This document shows positions 54,953-62,040 of a stretch of DNA of 64,000 nt, piece after piece; positions within the stretch are counted from its first letter, which is position 1, and each line of letters starts with the position of its first letter. The translations under genes were made by a program, and so were the position numbers. The notes under the pieces are model-generated. The model saw only the letters and a program-made list of their open reading frames with translations. It did not search any database and was not told where the DNA came from. Where the stretch lies: NCBI GenBank assembly GCA_949825045.1, contig OX463812.1, positions 3,952,661 to 4,016,660 on the forward strand. Reading direction: 5' to 3'. The stretch comes from Argyresthia goedartella. Its lineage: Eukaryota > Arthropoda > Insecta > Lepidoptera > Argyresthiidae.

Positions 54953-57900
54953 CTGAAATAATGAATAACACACTGTAAAGTGCTTAACTTAACTTTACTT
55001 ATCTCACCCACGTGGTGGAGAGTGGGTAGGGGCCCTTTTTTAAGTTAAAAACCGTGTACAATTGCGGGGAAAATGTTTCTTGGTCTTGACTGAAATATAA
55101 CAAGACAAACAAGTAATTTGGTTTATTATTTATTTATTTATTATTTTCAAAAAATAATTGTGCCAAACTTACATTAACCTATGACATTTTGTATATGAAT
55201 AACATGTATGAACATTTTGTGTTGACCTAAATAAAAATTTAAGCATATTGTTTTGTTTAAATCCAACGCATTGGCATTAAAAATGTATGGGGGGAGGAGG
55301 TCGAGGCAAATCTCGGGATGATTTCTAATTTGTGCCTAGGTTTTCTGGTAGAAATCTCTCTTAAGAGATAAGCTCGCATTTTCTCATGAAATGTTTTGTT
55401 ATCTTTCCATCAAGTTTTCTGTGCAATAAAGAATATGAATATGAATATGAATTTCGTCGTCCATTAATTACGTGAGGCGTTTTGACAATTTGCTGACCCT
55501 CGGTCAGAATGTATATACAGTGAGAATTACAATTACCTCAGCCGCTACCTTACTTACGTACCTTATCACGGACAATGCTCCCGCAGACCAGGGGTGCTAT
55601 TATGGAGATGATGTTCGCTAAGAAGTTTGTGATCCCCATCAAGGGACCACTGAAGTTTGGGGCTAGATCAATGTGCACTAACTGAAATAGATATAAACTG
55701 TGTTACTACAAAAAAGTGACACATAGTTTAACATCAAAACAAATGTCAAATCCTATTAATTTCTGTTTTTAAACAAGTGTTGAACAGTAGTTTTTTTTTT
55801 GTGGCGAAACCCTAAGAACCCTTGAGGTGTTTTGACTACTGGACTATGAGACAGACTTTAGATTTTTTCTCAGGTTTAACATCAAATGTATGTTCGTGTT
55901 CTTGCTGGCATGTCACGCAGAACACGCGAGATAGAAACCAGGTGCTGGCTGACCATTTATCAATCTTCTTCTTCTTGAGCAGTTCTACTACGATCTTCGG
56001 CCATCATTTCCCATGTCGGCCAGTTGGTACTTTTAATCTCATCGAAACATCGTGCCGCGTTCCGACATTTCTCTTTCTTGTACCTCCAAGCCAGAACTTG
56101 AACCAATTAGATAAGTAAATTATCTTAAATAGTTTATAAAGACGTTCCTGTTATGATTGAAGCTATAAGAAAACCTGTATTTCCACAACTGCGGCGATGG
56201 GATAGCTTCCTGTCACGCAAAATGTTACTAAGGCACAAATCAGTTAAGTAAAGCTGGCACGTTCACAGTACTCACACTAATGCAATTTCACTATACAGTA
56301 TGGTTAATAATGAATTATTTTATTTTTACCTCGAAATATATAAACAATTACATTAACGCACGTAGATTGACACGTGACACGCATGCTTAAAGATCACTCT
56401 ATATTTATACTGACAGAGTATTATTGATGCACATGCAGTGCAACGTCACGCCGCGTGCTTATTTACAGAAACTTCACAAGCGCATAGTGTAAATGTGTTG
56501 AAAGTGCCAGCTTTAGTAAAGCGATCTGTAATGCTTAATAATAAGCATTTTTATATTATTTTGAGGTTTGGGATTTTCTATCAGAATCCCTTTCAAATAA
56601 AGCAAAACGACCAATCAAAAGACAGCTTGTTTAAAATAATTGTGTTCCGATTGGCTGATTGATAATTTCAAAGGGACAGAAATAGAAATTCCTATAAGGC
56701 TACTGGTTGAACGTGGGCGCATCTTAGCCACTTGACACCCCGCATGGGAAATATAATATTTAGTTCTACCAACCATATATCCAGTGTATTGTCCAGCATT
56801 GATCCCAACAGCCAATATCAGCATCACCTCCGCATATCCCATCGTGTTGGGGCCATATGCTAACCCGATAAGGAAAATTGCAGGGCCCCATAGTCCTGGG
56901 AAATATGCAATTCAGGTTAATGTTAAATGTAATGCACGTTTACTCAAACAAAGCAAGTAATGTGCTCATTATTTTGACAACCTTCTTTGAGCAAAGTCGA
57001 CATTGCCGCGCTACTTGGAGGAGCCAGAAAAGGTGCCGGCAATTTCCTGTAAAAATCCATGATTGTCGAGCTTTGTTTCGAAAATGGTAAAAAAAAAGGT
57101 AACGAAAAAAGGCTTTATTCATAAAGCCTTTTTTCGTTACCTTTTTTTTTCATGTGTGACAAAAAAAAAACAGCGGGAGATCTTCTTGCTTCTAAAAAAG
57201 GTACTGCAAAAAGACTTTATTCAGAATTTGTTCATGTGTCAAAAAAAAAAACTTACTCTCAATTTTATAATAAGCTGGTTTTATTTAATTACTCGCATTA
57301 TTTGAGAGAGCTTGGTCACCATTGCAGCCTTTGATGTCCGCGCTATAAAAGCGTCGACCTTCGGTCTCGGCATTTATTTCAGCTTGTCCATCAAAGGCTG
57401 CAAAGCTGATCGCGCTGTGTAGGCCTTGAGCTGCGCTGTGCTGCGCTTTCGGCCACCAACAGTGCGACCAGCAACGCAGTCATTACAGACTGCGACAGTA
57501 ATGTACTATACCGTAATTTTGTCAATAAAAAGACGGATAAATAGAAAGCGGAAATAGCTATCACGGCTGCATGTGCATTCTAGTTTTGATTATCTTACCA
57601 ATCGAATTAAACAGTTTTCTGGATTGAGACACGGTAAGCCATTTCTTCCTTATGATGACGTCAGTCATGGCTCCCATGGGGAAGCATAATGCATACATAG
57701 CCAGGTAAGGCACGGAGGAGAGGACGCCGTTCTGAAATGTATATAGAAAAGGAAATATTAAACTGCACATCAAAAATACTGATTTGCACGGCAAATATTC
57801 CTTATATTTGCTGCGGTAGCTTAGGTGAAGGGTAAAGGGGGTGAGCAAAGCGAAGACTCCTTTATCCTTAGTATTATGTTCAACATATAACAACAACAAA

Positions 57901-60478
57901 TACTTAAAACATAAACTTAAGTATGCATTAAATATTTAAAAAAAAATGATGTGAGATTAAATACCAGCCAGAAAGGATATATCATAAGTCATCACTTTGA
58001 TCAACTTTCACTGTGAAGCCTCGTGCAACAGTTGTTCAGAATGATGTCCCTAACATCCCTACAGGTTGTAACAGAAAGGTGTAGTCATATTTTAAAGGTT
58101 GTTCGGGCCATCATTCTGAACAAGTTTGATTATAAAACCGATTTGATAAGAGCAACTTTATTTTTCAATTCTCCCTAGTTTTTTAGCCTTTGGTGAGCAG
58201 TTGATTTATGTATGGAGAAGTAAAAAAAGCATTGCTCTGATCAAATCGGGTTTATAGCAAAAGTGGTTCAAAATTATATCTATAAAATACATTTTGCACT
58301 AACTATATTTTATAAAATCTACACCAAGAATAATAATATAAATATAAATAATTGAATATAATTAAAGTTAAATTTAATATTTGTTATTAATTATTAATAT
58401 TAATATTAAATTTAGTATTTAATGCATGACCTTACATATAGATCCCAATTATAAATAATAGAATATTCATTGAAATATAATATAATATATAATGTAATAA
58501 ATCAATGAATTAAATGATAAATTAAAACTCAAATATAATCTAAGTATATAAATCTAAAAAAAGGTATTAAGATGTTTTAAAGTATCATTTATTGCTGTGA
58601 GCAAAATAAAGGCTTTTTATTCAATTATTTATTTATTATAATTTATTTCACAAACCCATCCAGGTGGAAGCATACTGATATACGGTTAGATGATATTATG
58701 AAGTTGACGGGATCTCGCTGGATGCAGCAGGCAAAAGTACGTGAAAATTTTCTCTAAAAAGAAGAGGCCTGCATTGGGTCGATGTTGGCTAAGCATGACC
58801 TAAATTCTAAACATAAATTGTAAGTTTATAAGGTTTTTAACATTTACATACAGGCACATACATTGCTTCTGGCCCCACACTAGCATACCCTGTGTCGTGG
58901 GGACTAGAAAAAGCGTACACACATAAAAATCCAAGATCTGGGGATTTTTATCTTTATTCTCAGCTGGGAATCGAACCGACACAGAGGTCGCAGAACGCAT
59001 GACGCCTGATTATACTCAGCTGCAAAAACTCAGAAAGTAAACATAAACATAAACGTTTACATAATGGCACATAAATTGCTTCTGGCCCAACACTAGGATA
59101 CCCTAGGTCGTGGGAACCAGAAACAGCAACTTCACACACTTATTAAAATTCAAAAGCTGTTTTTTTTTTTCTTTACCTCCAACCGGGGATCGAACCCGGG
59201 ACCAATTTCCAAATATCTTTATTACTGTAGATATTTACAGTCCCGTCATTTAAATAATCTTGAACATTGTAATAACCCTTTTTCGACAGTCGCTTTAACA
59301 TGATTTTTAAATTGCTCAAATGGCAATTACAAAATCTCCAGACCTCTCGCATGATACGCAGAGTCACAACCGTTGCGCCACAGAGGTTGTCAAAACAACT
59401 TACAGATTTGAGATCAGCTCCTAAAACGTTGGCCATATACGTGGGAGTCTCGGTCATGAGTGTGAAGAAGCCCCAATTCTGTCCACAATGTGCCACGATC
59501 AGCGCCCAGAAGGGCAGTGACGTAAATATCTTCAGCCACGGAGTTGGATACCGCTGTGGGAAATACGCACTTTCATAAGACTGTCTTTATTTTATATTAT
59601 TTTTATTCTTTTTTTATTATATTTTATTAACTTAGGAAAAGCAAGGTTTACTGCTTGCTAAGTAGGTTATATTTGTTACACGCACGCCATAAGTAACTAT
59701 TCTGCCTGTAATTGGTATTTGCTTTCGGTAAACAGATGGATGGACTTTGGGGAACTTTTAACGAGAGCTTAGCTAAAAGTTGGGGACAGCCTATCTTAGC
59801 CGAGAAGTTTTTAAGCAGATACGTAATATCAGCTATCTCGCGTCTTAGTTCAATAGCTAAAATTTGGTGTTTCTTACAGATATTTAGTAGTAAAGGCACC
59901 ACTAGGCGGTTTTTACTTTTGGCTTTCTAAGAATTTCGGAGAATTACGTGAAAAGCGGTTCCTTTTACTTTTTTTTAATAAATTGTGGTCCTAATAATAC
60001 GATATTTGAACCAACAATTTCGTATTTAAAGTTTTACTTATGAGCTGTTTCAATTTTGTTTGTCTTTTAGTCCAAACTTTCTTAATGTTTTATTGTTTAA
60101 CTACTCATCTTCGGAGATTGATCCTTTTTTATATTATAGATTACAAGGGTGTTCATAACTCCATACCGATCATAAGGTACCTTCACTAGTAGAACGACAC
60201 ATATGAAGGAGATATGCCCAACAAGTGGCTTAATTTTCTCATTCTTCACCAAATCCTTACCTTTTGCTCCCCAACCCTACCCAAAGATTTCTGGATATAT
60301 ACAACTTCCTCCTCCGTTGTAATTCTGGACTGTTCTGGTGATGCTGACCCAAAGTATGAGTAGGCGGCTACCCAGATGAAGCCTAGTGTAGCGTTGGTGT
60401 AGAATATAGCCTGCCAGCCCCAGGCTGAGGCTATGAATCCGGCTGAGACCAGCTGAGCTGATATTCCTAGAGGTCCAC
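54749..60478 (-). CDS. SLC17-type MFS transporter (putative inorganic phosphate cotransporter), 3' six exons
   Basis: Host gene on the minus strand; exons 60261-60478, 59404-59553, 57599-57731, 56774-56895, 55562-55681 and 54749-54952 join in phase over GT-AG introns to give 314 residues up to a TGA. The protein is the C-terminal two thirds of a 12-helix transporter: FIASAWGWQAIFYTNATLGF, VAHCGQNWGFFTLMTETPTY, NGVLSSVPYLAMYALCFPMG, LWGPAIFLIGLAYGPN, APNFSGPLMGITNFLANI and WRIVFIIASAVYFFTNLFFI. This is the pattern of insect anion/phosphate cotransporters related to vesicular glutamate transporters. The substrate is not proven. About 170 N-terminal residues are missing; the next exon upstream is not visible up to the retrotransposon at 61238. 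Introns carry several transposon fragments. Confidence 0.92.
55562..55681 (-). CDS. Transporter exon (fifth of six seen)
   Basis: Forty codons in phase 0, from acceptor TTTCAG/TTAGTG to donor GATAAG/GTACGTAAG. Encodes VHIDLAPNFSGPLMGITNFL and the start of the next helix. Confidence 0.93.
55690..55795 (-). repeat. ~105-bp repeat, minus copy, in transporter intron
   Basis: Homologous to the tandem units at 9560-9790 (AATAGGATTTGACATTTGTT, then GTTAAACTATGTGTCA). Confidence 0.5.
55975..56110 (-). mobile_element. RTE-type LINE fragment (RT C-terminus) in transporter intron
   Basis: Minus strand encodes RCFDEIKSTNWPTWEMMAED, then RSRTAQEEED and a stop, matching the conserved end of RTE proteins (pattern R-W-x-D-x-I-K ... 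W-M-x-x-A-x-D-R). Confidence 0.6.
56774..56895 (-). CDS. Transporter exon (fourth of six seen)
   Basis: 122 bp, acceptor TTTCCCAG, donor ATG/GTTGGT. The first two bases complete a Gly codon begun in the previous exon. Encodes LWGPAIFLIGLAYGPNTMGY and EVMLILAVGINAGQYTGYM. Confidence 0.92.
57089..57150. repeat. Perfect 30-bp-arm palindrome in transporter intron
   Basis: Left arm 57089-57118 (A9, GGTAACGAAAAAAGGCTTTAT) and right arm 57121-57150 are exact complements with a 2-base loop. A diverged version of one arm follows (AAAAAAGGTACTGCAAAAAG, 57197-57216), then CATGTGTCAAAAAAAAAA as after the palindrome. Confidence 0.85.
57320..57545 (+). other. LTR-like segment with TATA box and AATAAA
   Basis: GCGCTATAAAAGCGTCGACC at 57341 is followed ~30 bp later by an initiator-like TCAG, a GC-rich 130-bp stretch and CAATAAAAAG at 57524. 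That spacing resembles the R/U5 part of a solo LTR. No second copy or target duplication is seen in the window, so this is tentative. Confidence 0.35.
57599..57731 (-). CDS. Transporter exon (third of six seen)
   Basis: 44 codons plus one base, acceptor ATTTCAG/AACGGC, donor GATTG/GTAAG. Encodes NGVLSSVPYLAMYALCFPMG and the basic cytoplasmic loop VIIRKKWLTVSQSRKLFNSI. Confidence 0.93.
57763..57890 (+). mobile_element. MITE fragment with core repeat K, copy 4
   Basis: AAACTGCACATCAAAAATAC, the terminus of the 6499-6701 element, is followed by the GCGGTAGCTTAGGTGAAG core and ends near TTAGTATTATGTTC. The other terminus is missing. Confidence 0.6.
57900..58650. other. Intronic AT-rich sequence
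   Basis: Part of the 57732-59403 intron. The stretch 58340-58640 is almost pure A/T with TTAATATTAATATTAA-like repeats. Nothing coding. Confidence 0.5.
58655..58790 (+). mobile_element. RTE-type LINE fragment (RT C-terminus) in transporter intron
   Basis: Plus strand encodes RLDDIMKLTGSRWMQQAKVR and, after a stop, the EEACIGSML-like end. Typical RTE C-terminal motif. Confidence 0.65.
58845..59010 (-). mobile_element. SINE family B, copy 1
   Basis: Minus strand: box B CGGTTCGATTCCC, then the body including CCCACGACACAGGGTATGCT and GGGGCCAGAAGCAATGTATG. The body corresponds base for base in outline to family A (ACCCAAGATACAGGGAATCC), so the two families are related. Confidence 0.6.
59050..59205 (-). 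mobile_element. SINE family B, copy 2
   Basis: Minus strand: box B GGGTTCGATCCCCGG at 59185-59200, T/A-rich linker, then CCCACGACCTAGGGTATCCT and GGGCCAGAAGCAATTTATG. Confidence 0.65.
59205..59345 (-). mobile_element. LINE 3'-end fragment
   Basis: Minus strand encodes LKIMLKRLSKKGYYNVQDYL and ends in GTAAATATCTACAGTAATAA, then ATATTTGGAAATTGG. Same family as 690-768. Confidence 0.65.
59404..59553 (-). CDS. Transporter exon (second of six seen)
   Basis: Fifty codons in phase 0, acceptor TTCCCACAG/CGG, donor AAATCT/GTAAGTTG. Encodes RYPTPWLKIFTSLPFWALIV and GQNWGFFTLMTETPTYMANV. Confidence 0.94.
59585..59935 (-). mobile_element. LINE ORF2 C-terminal fragment in transporter intron
   Basis: 59648-59902 on the minus strand encodes ELRREIADITYLLKNFSAKI, CPQLLAKLSLKVPQ and NYRQNSYLWRACNKYN, the C-terminus of the LINE family at 7610-8764. 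Followed by an AT-rich 3' UTR. Confidence 0.72.
60261..60478 (-). CDS. Transporter exon (first seen)
   Basis: 218 bp, acceptor TTTTCTCAG/GTGG, donor CAAAAG/GTAAGG. The first two bases finish a codon from an unseen exon. Encodes GPLGISAQLVSAGFIASAWG, the next helix, and the loop with SPEQSRITTEEEVVYIQKSL. Confidence 0.92.
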
Positions 60479-60509
60479 CTGAGAAAATTATTTTTTTCCC
60501 ATTTTAGGC

Positions 60510-60620
60510 ACAACCATTGCTTCGGACCTACACTAGAATAACCTGTGTCGTTAGAAACAGAAACAGCGACGATGACGCGTCCAACATAAAAAAATATCCA
60601 AGGCCCGGGGATTTCATATA
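60510..60620 (-). mobile_element. SINE family B, fragment
   Basis: Shares CATTGCTTCGGACCTACACT and AACCTGTGTCGTTAGAAACA (plus strand) with the family B bodies. The head is missing. Confidence 0.5.
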
Positions 60621-60973
60621 TTTTTCACACCTTTCATTTGTAAAAGTGAGTTTTGCTCCACGACAAGAGGGAACAAAATGCTATTTTTATCACGCTTTTA
60701 TTAGCTTCCTTTGGATTCGATTTTGACCCACTTTAAACGGACAGATTCAATTCAAACTTTGTACACTTATCAAGAATCAGCGACAATGTAATAATTTCAT
60801 AAGTTTATCTCATTATCCTGATTAGGATCGCCAAGATTAATTAATTTCCCACACAACCTCTGTGTGAGAGCAAGTGAATCGAACTAAAAAATGAAAAATA
60901 AATATATTTAAAAAAACTCAAAAACATGCTTTTAAAGCACTTCGTACTAAAAAGTTAAAAACATTTTTTAATA

Positions 60974-61127
60974 TAACCTTAAAACAATAATGAATAAAAA
61001 ATACTATTATTATTGTGAAAAAAAAAAGCATCGGGCGCTCGATGTACAAAAGATATGGAACAAAGCGCCCGACGCTTTTTTTTTCATAATAATAATATTA
61101 TTTGTTATTCATATTGTTTTAAGGTTA
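60974..61127. mobile_element. Foldback element, ~154 bp
   Basis: Arms TAACCTTAAAACAATAATGA ... AAAAGCATCGGGCGCT and AGCGCCCGACGCTTTT ... CAATATGAATAACAA-type complement pair along ~60 bp, leaving a loop of about 25 bases. Lies between the transporter gene and the gypsy-type LTR. Confidence 0.6.
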
Positions 61128-61277
61128 TATATATTATATTTTATTGTTCTGTTATTCATTATTGTTTTAACACCTTGTCAGTACGGGGGAATGCGGGTGA
61201 CAAAAAGCTCGGCTGGCAAAGTGTTAAGGTTATATATTGTTACGCCGGTAGGTTAGGTCAAAAACTTTGAACGTCAA

Positions 61278-61480
61278 TTTCAGTGCTTTAGAGGCGTTTT
61301 CAGCAGGCTGAAAAGTCATTTCAGGCCGTTTCAGAAGTTACTCTATCACATATCTAAAGATCGAAATTTCACCCAAGTTGCCGTCGTTTTCAGGCGCCTG
61401 AAACATGTTTTCAGTCCGTTTCAGGGCACCCTCTATCAGATGACGCCATAACCTGAAAACCCGTTTTCAGGCGTTTTCAG
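61278..61480 (+). promoter_or_regulatory. TTTCAG/CTGAAA motif cluster in U3
   Basis: Twelve copies of TTTCAG or its complement within about 203 bp, several paired as TTTTCAGGCGCCTGAAA-like palindromes. Density is far above chance. The binding factor is unknown. Confidence 0.6.
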
Positions 61481-61577
61481 GACCCCTTATGGGCCTCTGA
61501 AGCACAAATCGTTATATGGCGAAATATCCGGTAGGAGTGACAGAGATAGCACTACTAGAAAGAGATAGCTATACTCG

Positions 61578-61590
61578 GAACATTCGAGAA
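61578..61590 (+). promoter_or_regulatory. Heat-shock element 1 (perfect)
   Basis: GAACATTCGAGAA: three alternating GAA/TTC units at 5-bp spacing, the canonical HSF-binding array. Confidence 0.75.
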
Positions 61591-61635
61591 GTGTGTGACA
61601 GAGATAGCACTACTAGAAAGAGATAGCTATACTCG

Positions 61636-61648
61636 GAACATTCGAGAA
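61636..61648 (+). promoter_or_regulatory. Heat-shock element 2 (perfect)
   Basis: GAACATTCGAGAA again, 58 bp after the first. Confidence 0.75.
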
Positions 61649-61691
61649 GGGAGTGACAGAGAGAGTGCACCATTAGAGAGAGACATATATG

Positions 61692-61704
61692 GTCTCGAAT
61701 GTTC
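61692..61704 (+). promoter_or_regulatory. Heat-shock element 3 (one mismatch)
   Basis: GTCTCGAATGTTC: the TTC-GAA-TTC pattern with one deviation (GTC for TTC), at the end of the third repeat unit. Confidence 0.6.
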
Positions 61705-61729
61705 TCGGCCCGCACGCTGGTCCTTACTA

Positions 61730-61742
61730 GAATATTCGCGAT
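61730..61742 (+). promoter_or_regulatory. Heat-shock element 4 (imperfect)
   Basis: GAATATTCGCGAT: two perfect units and a degenerate third, ending 36 bp before the TATA box. Confidence 0.55.
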
Positions 61743-61778
61743 ATGTGTGGACAATGTGTCCAGAGCGGCTCCGCGGGA

Positions 61779-61785
61779 TATAAAA
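61779..61785 (+). promoter_or_regulatory. LTR TATA box
   Basis: TATAAAA in a GC-rich setting (GCGGGATATAAAAGGCGCCG). Start of transcription is expected about 30 bp downstream, near GAGTTAGTTAC (61803-61813). Confidence 0.8.
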
Positions 61786-61943
61786 GGCGCCGACGGCCGG
61801 CGCGAGTTAGTTACATTTTAACTGCGATCGAGTGCTTGTACAAGGATAATCGGAGAGAAAGACTCTTCGTGTGAATAGTGAGTGTGTTTTAATTAGTGGA
61901 TTTTAAGTACAGTTCATGTGAATTGTAAGTGCGTAATTTGGGT

Positions 61944-61949
61944 AATAAA
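61944..61949 (+). terminator. LTR polyadenylation signal
   Basis: AATAAA about 140 bp downstream of the expected transcription start, as in an R region. Confidence 0.6.
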
Positions 61950-62017
61950 GTGAGTGTTTTATTTAGTGGATTAATTCGTGCTTTTCTATCAAATACGAAC
62001 CCCACGCTCGTAACATT

Positions 62018-62035
62018 TGGTGTCAGAAGTGGGAT
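62018..62035 (+). promoter_or_regulatory. Gypsy-type primer-binding site
   Basis: TGGTGTCAGAAGTGGGAT, two bases after the LTR. Complementary to a tRNA 3' end; a tRNA-Leu primer is likely, as in some insect gypsy-group elements, but this rests on memory of the tRNA sequence. Confidence 0.75.
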
Positions 62036-62040
62036 AGAAA

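Larger units (their letters stand above)
61537..61710 (+). repeat. 58-bp tandem repeat in U3
   Basis: Units start at 61537 and 61595 (GTGACAGAGATAGCACTACT) and are almost identical. A third, diverged unit starts at 61653. Each unit ends in a heat-shock-element-like sequence. Confidence 0.9.
61238..62015 (+). repeat. Gypsy-type 5' LTR, 778 bp
   Basis: Begins TGTTACG and ends CGTAACA, a short inverted repeat with TG...CA termini, directly followed by the primer-binding site. Contains a CTGAAA/TTTCAG cluster, the 58-bp repeats, a TATA box and AATAAA in the expected U3-R order. The second LTR is outside the window, so the ends rest on this pattern. Confidence 0.85.
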
